Source of the DNA: an uncultured Lachnospiraceae bacterium
GTDB lineage: Bacteria; Bacillota; Clostridia; Lachnospirales; Lachnospiraceae
Assembly: GCA_910583965.1 (NCBI GenBank)
Contig: CAJUAE010000090.1
Span: forward strand, 1 to 13,961
DNA: 13,961 nt
Direction: 5' to 3'
The stretch's first letter is position 1. The number at the start of each line of letters is the position of its first letter. The notes beneath the pieces are model-generated. The model was given only the letters and a program-made list of their open reading frames with translations, was not told the DNA's origin and made no database searches. Below, piece after piece: positions 7,490-13,961 of this stretch. The position numbers and the translations under genes were made by a program.

Positions 7490-8182
7490 TCAATACCAGT
7501 ATAATCTTATCAAGCCCAAAATGAGTAAATGAATTGGATAAATTGCATAAAAAAGATACTTCATCTGTCTACCGCGTGTTCCATTATAGAAATGAATTGG
7601 AAGGAATGCAAGTGGCGCTGTACCCTCATATGCAAAGGCACAGATTCCAACAAGATTGCGAATCCATTCTTGCATATTTCGCACATAATAAAACATTACA
7701 ATAAATAAAACACCTTTCCAGTGATAGTCCACATCCAAAATCTGCCCTATGCTTGCCGCCAACACAATAATAAATATTTGTAACAACATATATTTTGATT
7801 TTGGATATCTCTTTCGTCTATCCAAAATTATTAGCGTAGCTAATCCAATACAAAGTGTAAAATACACATTCTGTCCTCTTGAATAAAATACTTGTCCAAA
7901 AATTGCCATATTAAATGGTATCTCTGACAATATAGCAAACAAAAAACAATTTCGGAAATATTTCTTCACATTCTTCGTGTGGAAAAAACCCTCCACAAGC
8001 AAAAAGCAATAAATTGGAAACGCAAGTCTGCCTATTTTTCGCATAATATAATAAACACTGTACTCATAACTTGCAAATTGTGGATAAACAGCCACTGCAA
8101 AATGATCAATTATCATTGTCACAACTGCAATCCATTTTAATACAGCCGCCGAAATCCCAAATTTTTTTGATACAGTTTTCAT
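7490..8182 (-). CDS. TraX-family integral membrane protein
   Basis: A 230-residue polytopic membrane protein of the TraX family (PF05857), named for the F-plasmid pilin N-acetylase; most chromosomal Firmicutes members have no known substrate. Recognisable conserved points: Lys16 and Asp26-His27 in the first helix, RKIGRLAFP (48-56), Glu64, SEIPFN (86-91), NVYFTL (105-110), YNGTRG (199-204) and KYLFYAIYPIHLL (208-220). About seven or eight hydrophobic helices are visible. An upstream in-frame GTG at 8191 overlaps the ribosome site AAGGAGG, so I use the ATG at 8182. A terminator closes secDF just upstream, making this the first gene of the traX-thioesterase-recJ unit. No conjugation genes are nearby, so a pilin role here is not supported; acyl transfer to a cell-surface molecule is only a guess. 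Confidence 0.85.
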   Translation of the reverse strand: MKTVSKKFGISAAVLKWIAVVTMIIDHFAVAVYPQFASYEYSVYYIMRKIGRLAFPIYCFLLVEGFFHTKNVKKYFRNCFLFAILSEIPFNMAIFGQVFYSRGQNVYFTLCIGLATLIILDRRKRYPKSKYMLLQIFIIVLAASIGQILDVDYHWKGVLFIVMFYYVRNMQEWIRNLVGICAFAYEGTAPLAFLPIHFYNGTRGRQMKYLFYAIYPIHLLILGLIRLYWY

Positions 8183-8190
8183 TCGACGCA

Positions 8191-8197
8191 CCTCCTT
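8191..8197 (-). promoter_or_regulatory. Ribosome binding site of the TraX gene (decides the start)
   Basis: AAGGAGG on the minus strand, 8 bases before the ATG at 8182. The longer in-frame GTG start at 8191 lies within this site, which argues against it. Confidence 0.75.
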
Positions 8198-8287
8198 AAA
8201 ACCAGAAAATAGCTTCTTGGAATCCCCCTTACACCTACTTTTATGGTAGATTGATTAACATACTTTCTCTCAATGTCCATGTACACT

Positions 8288-8317
8288 GAAAAGGCCGCGG
8301 CATTAGAAGCCGCAGCC
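8288..8317 (-). terminator. Intrinsic terminator after secDF
   Basis: A 9-bp GC-rich stem with one G-U pair (8309-8317 with 8293-8301), a 7-base loop and a TTTTC tail begin 11 bases after the secDF stop on the minus strand. It separates the SCIFF-secDF unit from the traX unit. The roughly 100 bases from here to the traX start hold no clear promoter I could defend, although one is expected. Confidence 0.88.
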
Positions 8318-8328
8318 CAAGTAAAATA

Positions 8329-10566
8329 TTATGCCTTCTTTATTTTCGTTCTAAGTACATACCAAAGTGCACCTGTTATGCACACAGAAGAATACGTACC
8401 ACATACAATACCTACCATCAAAGGTAATGCAAACTCCTTAATAGAAGTGACACCGAGAACATACAGCGCAGCAACCATAATAAAAGTAGTCAATGACGTA
8501 AAGATACTTCTTGAAAGTGTTTGACTAATACTTCTATTTACCAGATCTTCCAATGTATCTTTCTTTAACATACTGCCGAGATTTTCTCGAATACGGTCAA
8601 AAATAACAATTGTCGCATTGATTGAATAACCTACAATTGTAAGCATACATGCAATAAAAGTACTGCCCACAGACACTTTTGCAACTGCATAAAAAGCAAG
8701 TACCACCAACACATCATGTACCAGCGCAGCAACAGAGCTTGCCGCAAACCGAATGTCTTTGAAGCGGAACCATATATAGATCAACATACAAACTGTAGCA
8801 ATGATAACCGCAACAACAGCATCACTTTTCATCTCTGAACTGATTGTTGAGCTGATCGTCTCCGCTGTAATTAATTCTTTGTTGACCCCAAAATTTTCAA
8901 CCAATGCATCCTCCAATGTCTGTCGTTCTTCCACATTTAACTCTCTGGTCTTGAAAATTACCTCGTTAGAACCAGCCACTTTCTGTACCTGTACTGCACC
9001 ATCTCCTGTCACATCACTAAACACAGGAACCACATTTGCATCAATCGCAGAAAGCTCCATATCCTCATTAAAAGTAACATTTGTTGAAGTACCACCCACA
9101 AAATCAAGACTATAATTGAGTGCCTTGCCAGTAGAGGCACCATTAACACCCATAAACACAAATCCAAGAACAATCACTGCAATAGAAGCTGCAAAGAATA
9201 TATTTTTCTTTCCAAGAAAATTGACTGTTTTTTTCTCCTTGTTGGTTCCAAAGAATTTTACTTCCTTAAAGCCAACTGCAAAAAACGAACGAAGAATCAG
9301 TCGTGTTACAACAAGCGCTGTAAACATAGAAAGAATAATACCAAGTGCAAGTGTATACGCAAATCCTTTCACAGTACCAGAACCTTTAATTCCCAACACA
9401 AAGGCAGCAATCAAAGTAGTTACGTTACCATCCACAATTGCAGAGAGCGCTTTTTGAAAACCAGCTTCAATCGCACTCCGAACTGTCTTTCCTGCTGTAA
9501 TTTCCTCTCTGATACGTGCAAAAATAATAACATTTGCATCGACCGCCATACCAATAGAAAGAATAATACCAGCAATTCCTGGAAGTGTCAGCGTAATCTC
9601 AAATATATTTAAGGAAATCACAATCAGACAAGTATAGATAATCAGTGCAAGCACAGAGGATAAACCAGGTAAGCGATACACCACAATCATAAATATCGCA
9701 ATAATAATCAAACCAAACAATGCTGCCTGCAAGCTTGTCTTCACTGCTTCCTCACCGAGCTGTGCTCCTACAACGTTCGAGCGCAACTCCTCCAACTCCA
9801 ATTTTAATCCACCGATTCTTATCTGACTTGCAATCTTTTCTGCCTCCTCAAAGCTGCCCATACCAGTAATCTGTGCCTTACCATCTGTAAGTGCTGCTTG
9901 CACAGTCGGCACACTGATAAAATCGCCATCATAATAAATACCGATGGTCTCTCCCTTTGAAAATGCCTTTGTTGTCGCATCAGCAAATTTTGTGGTTCCT
10001 TCTCCAGTGAATGTCAAATCAACAACAAACTGGCTATTTCCAAGGCTATCGCTCCCTGAACCACCTTGCGCCGTTGCAACATCTATTCCTTCCAACACAA
10101 TGCTGCCGGCTGTCTTTAGTTCTTCAATTGTCTTATTCAGGGAATATCCTGTCGCTCCTGAACCAGTATAGGAATAATTCTGGTTGCCGTCCGCATCTGT
10201 CTGCGCGATAAAATATAGTGCTCCTGGTCTTCCAAGATCCTCAAGAATTGAATTGGCATCTGATACACCTGGAATCTCAATATTAATGCGGTCGGCACCT
10301 TCTTGATAAACTTGCGCTTCTGTACTGTACGTTTCCACTCTCTTTTGCAGCTTATAGATTGTATCTCCCATATCCTCAGCAGAAGGGTTTTCATCTCCCA
10401 CAACCTGATAGGTGATACTTACACCACCTGCAAGGTCAAGTCCTTGCCGAATCCCTGATGCAGAACCAGCTTTTTCTGTGCCAATCCCCCATATTGCTAC
10501 AAATCCCAACGCTACCATAATCAGCACTGTCAGGACCAAAGTAGTTATACCTTTACTTTTTTTCAT
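8329..10566 (-). CDS. secDF: Protein translocase subunit SecDF (single-chain fusion)
   Basis: Membrane motor (745 aa) that uses the proton gradient to help complete Sec-dependent export. The SecD half (about 1-435) has GLDLAGG (42-48), a large extracytoplasmic P1 region (about 50-265) and SIGMAVDAN with Asp343 in its fourth helix. The SecF half (about 455-745) has LDFVGGTS (487-494), GYSINATIVIFDRIREN (646-662) and QTLSR with Arg686. Twelve membrane helices are expected. In the SecF half the position after SIN, Asp in most homologues by my alignment (reported D213 in E. coli SecF, D637 in Thermus), is Ala651 here; Asp343 and Arg686 are kept. AAAGGAG precedes the ATG, 27 bases after scfB, indicating co-transcription with scfAB. 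A terminator follows 11 bases after the stop. Confidence 0.95.
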   Translation of the reverse strand: MKKSKGITTLVLTVLIMVALGFVAIWGIGTEKAGSASGIRQGLDLAGGVSITYQVVGDENPSAEDMGDTIYKLQKRVETYSTEAQVYQEGADRINIEIPGVSDANSILEDLGRPGALYFIAQTDADGNQNYSYTGSGATGYSLNKTIEELKTAGSIVLEGIDVATAQGGSGSDSLGNSQFVVDLTFTGEGTTKFADATTKAFSKGETIGIYYDGDFISVPTVQAALTDGKAQITGMGSFEEAEKIASQIRIGGLKLELEELRSNVVGAQLGEEAVKTSLQAALFGLIIIAIFMIVVYRLPGLSSVLALIIYTCLIVISLNIFEITLTLPGIAGIILSIGMAVDANVIIFARIREEITAGKTVRSAIEAGFQKALSAIVDGNVTTLIAAFVLGIKGSGTVKGFAYTLALGIILSMFTALVVTRLILRSFFAVGFKEVKFFGTNKEKKTVNFLGKKNIFFAASIAVIVLGFVFMGVNGASTGKALNYSLDFVGGTSTNVTFNEDMELSAIDANVVPVFSDVTGDGAVQVQKVAGSNEVIFKTRELNVEERQTLEDALVENFGVNKELITAETISSTISSEMKSDAVVAVIIATVCMLIYIWFRFKDIRFAASSVAALVHDVLVVLAFYAVAKVSVGSTFIACMLTIVGYSINATIVIFDRIRENLGSMLKKDTLEDLVNRSISQTLSRSIFTSLTTFIMVAALYVLGVTSIKEFALPLMVGIVCGTYSSVCITGALWYVLRTKIKKA

Positions 10567-10593
10567 TGCCCGATACTCCTTTACTTTTGCAGC

Positions 10594-11976
10594 TTATGCC
10601 TCCTCCGCGGCGAGCGCTGCTTTTATCATGATTGCACATTCAACACGTTTCCTTTGAAGCTCACACCCCAAATCGTAAACATCATTGATGTTTCCATGGA
10701 AATGATAGGAATTTGCTGCACATCCTCCACTGCAGTAAAATTTTGCAAAGCAATTCTTACACTTCTCCTTTGAATATACATTACATGCTTTGAATTGTTC
10801 TCGAATATTTGTGTTGATAATCCCATCATTCACATTTCCCATCAGAAATGCTTCCTGCCCAACAAACTGATGACATGGATAGAAATCTCCCCACGGCGTC
10901 ACCGCCAGATATTCTGTACCTGACCCACAGCCAGACAAACGTTTGTAGACACAAGGACCACCTTTTAAATCTATCATAAAATGAAAGAATTGAAAAGCAT
11001 TTCCTTCTTTATGACGTTTAATTATCTCCCTTGCAAGTTTATCATACTCTGAAAGAATCTCTGGAATGTCAGCTGCGACAAGTGCATAATCCGCACTTTC
11101 CGGTGCTACTACCGGCTCAACAGAAATCTGCTTAAATCCCAGGTCTGCTAGGTGACAAACATCCGCTGCAAAATCTTTGTTCCAGTGTGTAAATGTGCCA
11201 CGCACATAATAATTTGTTTGATTTCTGCTCTTTGCAACTTTCTTAAACTTTGGAATAATCAAGTCATAACTGCCTTGTCCACCGACAAGTGGACGCATCT
11301 TATCATGAACTTCCTTTCTCCCATCTACACTCAATACGACATTTGCCATCTCCTGATTAACAAAATCAATCATTTCATCATTGAGTAGTACTCCGTTTGT
11401 CGTGAGTGTAAATCGAAATTTCTTGTGATGCGTTTTTTCAAGACTCCTACCATAAGCGACCAGTTCCTTAACAACCTGCCAGTTCATAAGTGGCTCTCCA
11501 CCAAAAAAATCTACTTCCAGATTTACACGACTTTTGGAATTTGCCACCAGAAAATCCAGTGCTTTCTTTCCCACTTCAAAGCTCATCAATGCCCGCCTGC
11601 CATGATATTCACCCTCCTCTGCAAAACAATATTTGCATTTAAGGTTACAGTCATGAGCAATATGTAAACAGAGCGCTTTTACCACTGTCTCGCGATTTTG
11701 AAAGGCATCGATGCTTTTCTCATAAATATCCTCTGTAAAAAGCATTCCATCCTCTCTTAATGTATATATCTCATCGACAATTTCAGATAATGTATCCGTC
11801 TTGTCCGCAAATTTCCTGTCCAATATCTCAAATGCTACTACTTTGTCCACATGTTCGAGTCCATTTTCCACCATGTAGCCAATCACATCATAAACGATAT
11901 CATCGACAATATGTACCGAACCACTGTTAACATCCAAGATAATATTATATCCATTGTTTTTATATTGATGTATCAA
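10594..11976 (-). CDS. scfB: SCIFF peptide radical-SAM maturase (ranthipeptide synthase)
   Basis: Cytosolic radical S-adenosylmethionine enzyme (460 aa) expected to make thioether cross-links in ScfA. The N-terminal part (about 1-90, MIHQYKNNGYN onward) is a precursor-recognition (RRE/PqqD-like) domain. The radical-SAM cluster motif is C110-x3-C114-x2-C117, followed by FFGGEP (157-162). The C-terminal SPASM domain carries Cys342, 350, 368, 398, 406, 409, 415, 419, 438 and 447, enough for two auxiliary iron-sulfur clusters. A longer GTG start at 12027 has no ribosome site and adds 17 unconserved residues; TTG at 11976 has GAGGAAGG 8 bases upstream and gives the family N-terminus. It lies between scfA and secDF. 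Family membership is very secure; the exact cross-links in this organism are inferred. Confidence 0.95.
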   Translation of the reverse strand: MIHQYKNNGYNIILDVNSGSVHIVDDIVYDVIGYMVENGLEHVDKVVAFEILDRKFADKTDTLSEIVDEIYTLREDGMLFTEDIYEKSIDAFQNRETVVKALCLHIAHDCNLKCKYCFAEEGEYHGRRALMSFEVGKKALDFLVANSKSRVNLEVDFFGGEPLMNWQVVKELVAYGRSLEKTHHKKFRFTLTTNGVLLNDEMIDFVNQEMANVVLSVDGRKEVHDKMRPLVGGQGSYDLIIPKFKKVAKSRNQTNYYVRGTFTHWNKDFAADVCHLADLGFKQISVEPVVAPESADYALVAADIPEILSEYDKLAREIIKRHKEGNAFQFFHFMIDLKGGPCVYKRLSGCGSGTEYLAVTPWGDFYPCHQFVGQEAFLMGNVNDGIINTNIREQFKACNVYSKEKCKNCFAKFYCSGGCAANSYHFHGNINDVYDLGCELQRKRVECAIMIKAALAAEEA

Positions 11977-11984
11977 TTTCTTTT

Positions 11985-11992
11985 CCTTCCTC
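11985..11992 (-). promoter_or_regulatory. Ribosome binding site placing scfB at a TTG start
   Basis: GAGGAAGG on the minus strand with an 8-base spacer to the TTG at 11976. The in-frame GTG further upstream at 12027 has no such site. TTG initiation is weaker than ATG, which fits an enzyme needed in smaller amount than its peptide substrate. Confidence 0.7.
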
Positions 11993-12031
11993 ACATGATT
12001 GCAAACAATTCCAAATCCCAAATACACACAT

Positions 12032-12068
12032 AATAAGCAGCGATTTTTAACGTGAACCGCTGCTTATT
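12032..12068 (-). repeat. Stem-loop between scfA and scfB (possible attenuator)
   Basis: A perfect 11-bp stem, AATAAGCAGCG (12058-12068 pairing with 12032-12042), encloses a 15-base loop. It begins about 62 bases after the scfA stop and ends 40 bases before the scfB ribosome site. The downstream minus-strand bases are TTATTATG-like only through the stem end, a poor T-run, so complete termination is unlikely. It may act as a leaky terminator or 3' stabiliser that keeps scfA mRNA in excess of scfB. That role is inferred. Confidence 0.65.
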
Positions 12069-12129
12069 TCCAATTCTTTTATTGTGAAATCTTTATGTAT
12101 TCTATCCCTGACAGAACACCGCTGCAAAA

Positions 12130-12276
12130 TTACTTGTTTGTATTCTCGCAGCTCTGATTTCCAACTGTACAAGATGTCTTGCAAGCTGACTGACAAGATG
12201 TCTGGCACTCACCACATCCACCCTTTTTTACAGACTCTTTATAGTCTCTGGTCGTCAATGTCTTAATATGTTTCAT
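12130..12276 (-). CDS. scfA: SCIFF peptide precursor (six cysteines in forty-five residues)
   Basis: Precursor of a ribosomally made, post-translationally modified peptide (48 aa). It begins MKHIKTLTTRDYKES, a leader-like segment, and then has six cysteines at 21, 24, 28, 32, 36 and 43 in the pattern CGEC-QTSC-QSAC-KTSC-TVGNQSC. That spacing, especially SCQSACKTSC, is the SCIFF family signature. In characterised SCIFF maturases a thioether joins Cys32 to Thr37, and both residues occur here at those numbers. The ATG has a perfect AGGAGGG site 7 bases upstream. It has its own promoter and precedes its maturase scfB. The mature product's function in the cell is not settled; a signalling role has been proposed for related ranthipeptides. 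Identification is firm despite the short length. Confidence 0.95.
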   Translation of the reverse strand: MKHIKTLTTRDYKESVKKGGCGECQTSCQSACKTSCTVGNQSCENTNK

Positions 12277-12312
12277 GTTGATTCCCTCCTTTAAGTTATT
12301 TTAATCTAAAGT

Positions 12313-12341
12313 AGTATATCACACATTTTCTCATTTTACAA
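12313..12341 (-). promoter_or_regulatory. Promoter of scfA-scfB-secDF (extended -10)
   Basis: On the minus strand TTGTAA (12341-12336) is followed by 17 bases and TATACT (12318-12313), preceded by the TG of an extended -10 (TGATATACT). The predicted start is near 12306, giving a leader of about 30 bases. The -35 box contains the stop codon of the upstream lysozyme gene. No terminator separates the lysozyme from scfA, so read-through may add to expression. Confidence 0.65.
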
Positions 12342-13358
12342 CACCTTTTGCAGATACGCTGTATAAGCATACAACACCTGATTGTTTAAAAGAACTCGCG
12401 ACCAGCCATTATTTCCAATTCCTGTGCGGAAAATCATATCCCCTGGATTAATTGGCACCACAACCGTATCAAGACTATCTGTATTAGGTACAGTACGCAA
12501 ATTTACTGTTGTTGTAGGCGTCACAACTTCATTTACATCCTGAAACTGCACGACTGCCGCATTTACTAGCGGAGCACCACTTGGGTCCTTCGGCTCTGCA
12601 ATCCCATCATAATTGAAATAAGAAACATTCATATCAACGTTTCCGGCAATCCCTGGAATTGTTGCCTTACAGGTGTACTGCCACATCGCCTGCACCCCTG
12701 TATAACTGCTGGCTGGTGTAATTGGAAATGGCTGCGCTGGATACTGTGAAACCCACACTTTGTATCTATTGAGAATATCCATATTCCAATCTTTATTGTC
12801 TGTCATTTCATTTTTGGATGCGTAGAACATCGGCGTGTAACCTCTTGCAGCAATTGTATCCAAAAATTTTACAGCTAATACTGTTCTGATGTCTTTTCCA
12901 AGAGCATACTGTCTATGTGTCGCATTCCGAAAACCTTCACAGTCATAAGCTACAGGAAATGTAATACGATATTTATCAATAATATTCGCAGTAAACAATG
13001 CCTCCTCAACTGCCTCCGCCTCATTTACTGCGGAAGAAAAGAAATACGCCCCCACTTTCAATCCAACGCGCTGTGCCTCCTGAAGATTGTATCGCGCAAA
13101 AGGGTCCTCATTCAAAATCCCCGTAGCCTGTGTACGATATCCAACACGAATCATTGCAAACTGTACTCCAGATGCCGCTACCTGATTCCAGTCGATCACA
13201 CCCTGATAACGAGAAACATCAATTCCCAACGCTGCTTGCACAACCTCATTGGGAGCTGCTTGCACATTGAGTTGCGGAACGGCTACTGATAAAGCAATGA
13301 TCATCGTCATTAAAAGTGCTTTAAGTCTTGCTGTCTTCCTATGTAACTTGTACTTCAT
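12336..13358 (-). CDS. Secreted GH25 lysozyme with C-terminal SH3-like domain
   Basis: Predicted exported N-acetylmuramidase cutting the beta-1,4 bond of peptidoglycan (340 aa from the ATG at 13358). A basic N-terminus and hydrophobic core (about 12-30) end at a VQA-A signal-peptidase site near residue 34. The glycosyl hydrolase 25 domain (about 42-255) shows GIDVSRYQG with Asp47, the catalytic-type D-C-E pair Asp139 and Glu141, MWQY (225-228) and GNVDMN with Asp242. Residues 283-338 form an SH3-like wall-binding domain (TVNLRTVPN). A longer reading from 13415 would put 19 charged residues before the signal peptide and lacks a ribosome site, so it is rejected. It has its own promoter. Whether it acts in growth, lysis or competition cannot be told. 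Confidence 0.9.
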   Translation of the reverse strand: MKYKLHRKTARLKALLMTMIIALSVAVPQLNVQAAPNEVVQAALGIDVSRYQGVIDWNQVAASGVQFAMIRVGYRTQATGILNEDPFARYNLQEAQRVGLKVGAYFFSSAVNEAEAVEEALFTANIIDKYRITFPVAYDCEGFRNATHRQYALGKDIRTVLAVKFLDTIAARGYTPMFYASKNEMTDNKDWNMDILNRYKVWVSQYPAQPFPITPASSYTGVQAMWQYTCKATIPGIAGNVDMNVSYFNYDGIAEPKDPSGAPLVNAAVVQFQDVNEVVTPTTTVNLRTVPNTDSLDTVVVPINPGDMIFRTGIGNNGWSRVLLNNQVLYAYTAYLQKVL

Positions 13359-13365
13359 AATCACT

Positions 13366-13371
13366 CTCCTT
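13366..13371 (-). promoter_or_regulatory. Ribosome binding site of the lysozyme gene (decides the start)
   Basis: AAGGAG on the minus strand, 7 bases before the ATG at 13358. It lies inside the longer alternative frame and fixes the start at the signal peptide. Confidence 0.75.
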
Positions 13372-13400
13372 GTCCTTTTATTGTTACCTATGGTTTCCAT

Positions 13401-13429
13401 AAGCGTAGCGGACATGAATCCATACGCTT
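13401..13429 (-). repeat. Stem-loop in the lysozyme leader
   Basis: AAGCGTA (13401-13407) is complementary to TACGCTT (13423-13429), with a 15-base loop, in the 5' leader just after the putative -10 box. A smaller TATGG-TTT-CCATA hairpin lies at 13389-13401. No T-run follows. They could shield the 5' end or bind a regulator. Function is unknown. Confidence 0.4.
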
Positions 13430-13434
13430 TAGCA

Positions 13435-13443
13435 AGTATAACA
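13435..13443 (-). promoter_or_regulatory. Extended -10 promoter element of the lysozyme gene
   Basis: TGTTATACT on the minus strand is an extended -10 (TG, one base, TATACT). No good -35 box is seen at 16-18 bases upstream, as is common for extended -10 promoters. The predicted leader is about 70 bases. The 166 bases between this gene and the membrane protein upstream are otherwise AT-rich with nothing else recognised apart from the leader stem-loops. Confidence 0.5.
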
Positions 13444-13524
13444 TATTAAGACAAAAAAGAAATAATTTTTACAAAATATTTATGATTCTAAACACAGAAA
13501 TATATGGTAATATATCGTGTATCG

Positions 13525-13896
13525 TTATCCCAACATTCCTCCCAACATCCCACTGCCAAGACAGATAAAAAGTGTTGTGACACAGGCATTGCTCAATGGC
13601 ATAAAATTGGGTTCTACCACTGCAGAAACTGCACAGATAATCAAAAAGTATGCCGCTCCCGCCAACATTCCCCAAATAAATCTGTGACTTGGCGCTCCTT
13701 TGGAGAAAAAAAGTCCTGCCAACAATGAGGAAATACAATAAATCACAATAATACTAATGTCCACAATATTTTCCCCAATAGAAAACTTGTACAGTACACC
13801 TGCCACTGCCAGCAAGAGAACCCCAGTTATTAGATAGGCTGCCATAAGACACTTTAAAAGAGCCACCAAACGCTCTGTTCCAAATGCATTTTTCAC
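13525..13896 (-). CDS. Small four-helix membrane protein, TIGR04086/DUF3792 family
   Basis: A 123-residue protein made almost wholly of four hydrophobic helices (about 13-37, 44-65, 72-94 and 101-122). Glycine-rich stretches occur at LAGLFFSKGAPSHRFIWGMLAG (split here as 59-80) and at the C-terminal GSGMLGGMLG. Pattern and length fit the uncharacterised TIGR04086 (PF12670) family, common in Clostridia and often near SCIFF or yajC-type loci as far as I recall. The start is a GTG at 13896 with AGGAGG 9 bases upstream. It is the first gene of this window in the direction of transcription, two genes before scfA. No catalytic residue is evident; a role in export or membrane organisation would be a guess. 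Confidence 0.75.
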   Translation of the reverse strand: MKNAFGTERLVALLKCLMAAYLITGVLLLAVAGVLYKFSIGENIVDISIIVIYCISSLLAGLFFSKGAPSHRFIWGMLAGAAYFLIICAVSAVVEPNFMPLSNACVTTLFICLGSGMLGGMLG

Positions 13897-13943
13897 AATA
13901 CATTACCTCCTATTTTTTCACATATAATCTTGTATTATTTGCC

Positions 13944-13956
13944 TAACACTGTTATA
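13944..13956 (-). promoter_or_regulatory. Possible -10 box overlapped by a small palindrome
   Basis: TATAAC (minus strand, 13956-13951) overlaps the 11-base palindrome TAACA-C-TGTTA (13944-13954), about 48 bases before the GTG of the membrane protein. A repressor site over a -10 box would look like this, but the -35 region is outside the window and the palindrome is short. Confidence 0.25.
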
Positions 13957-13961
13957 ATCTA

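Noticed and set aside
10137..10403. Minus-strand 88-codon frame inside secDF
   Set aside because: It is a shifted frame within a well-conserved SecD region whose reading frame is certain.
13498..13516. ATATAT/ATATAT hairpin after the TIGR04086-like gene as a terminator
   Set aside because: Six A-T pairs with a 4-base loop and a short T-run are too weak to call in such AT-rich sequence.
13469..13738. Minus-strand 89-codon frame overlapping the membrane protein gene
   Set aside because: It is out of frame with the TIGR04086-like protein, which has a strong ribosome site and coherent membrane helices; this frame has no good start site.
1..13961. tRNA, rRNA, transposase or integrase genes, and plus-strand genes
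   Set aside because: None recognised; all plus-strand frames seen are shadows of conserved minus-strand genes.

Overview
The window looks like chromosome from an AT-rich, low-GC Gram-positive anaerobe of the class Clostridia, most likely Lachnospiraceae. Three things point there: strong AGGAGG-type ribosome sites, a single-chain SecDF, and a complete SCIFF (six cysteines in forty-five residues) peptide locus, a near-universal Clostridia marker. This assignment comes from recognising families by eye; no search was run. Every gene I can support is on the minus strand, so transcription runs from high to low coordinates.

In transcription order: (1) 13961-13359 holds a small four-helix membrane protein (TIGR04086/DUF3792 type), then a secreted GH25 lysozyme with an SH3-like tail behind an extended -10 promoter. 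(2) 12341-8288 is the SCIFF block. A promoter whose -35 box overlaps the lysozyme stop codon drives scfA, a 48-residue six-Cys peptide too short for routine ORF finding. A stem-loop follows, then the radical-SAM/SPASM maturase scfB (start corrected to a TTG), then secDF, closed by a clear terminator. (3) 8182-4667 carries a TraX-family membrane protein, an acyl-ACP thioesterase and recJ, ending about 170 bases later at a strong intrinsic terminator. (4) 4666-4501 is a gene-free compound palindromic element, more GC-rich than its surroundings. (5) From a promoter at 4456-4428 runs murE-priA-def, and then the first 21 codons of a gene in the fmt position at the window edge.

How the genes fit together: block 2 is the coherent system. 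ScfB is expected to install Cys-to-Thr thioether links in ScfA, and the Sec auxiliary motor SecDF is co-directional, 27 bases downstream. Block 5 groups peptidoglycan precursor synthesis (MurE), replication restart (PriA) and N-terminal formyl-Met processing (Def, then probably Fmt). Block 3 combines repair (RecJ) with lipid/acyl functions.

Points most worth checking: the unlisted scfA gene with Cys32 and Thr37 at the positions reported as cross-linked in characterised homologues; the scfA/scfB intergenic hairpin; loss of a normally conserved Asp in the SecF half of SecDF; a possible small RNA with a C-rich loop at 4750-4667; the nested palindromes at 4501-4666; and the putative fmt start, which matches the family for seven residues and then departs, next to a deformylase with three changes in its signature motifs.
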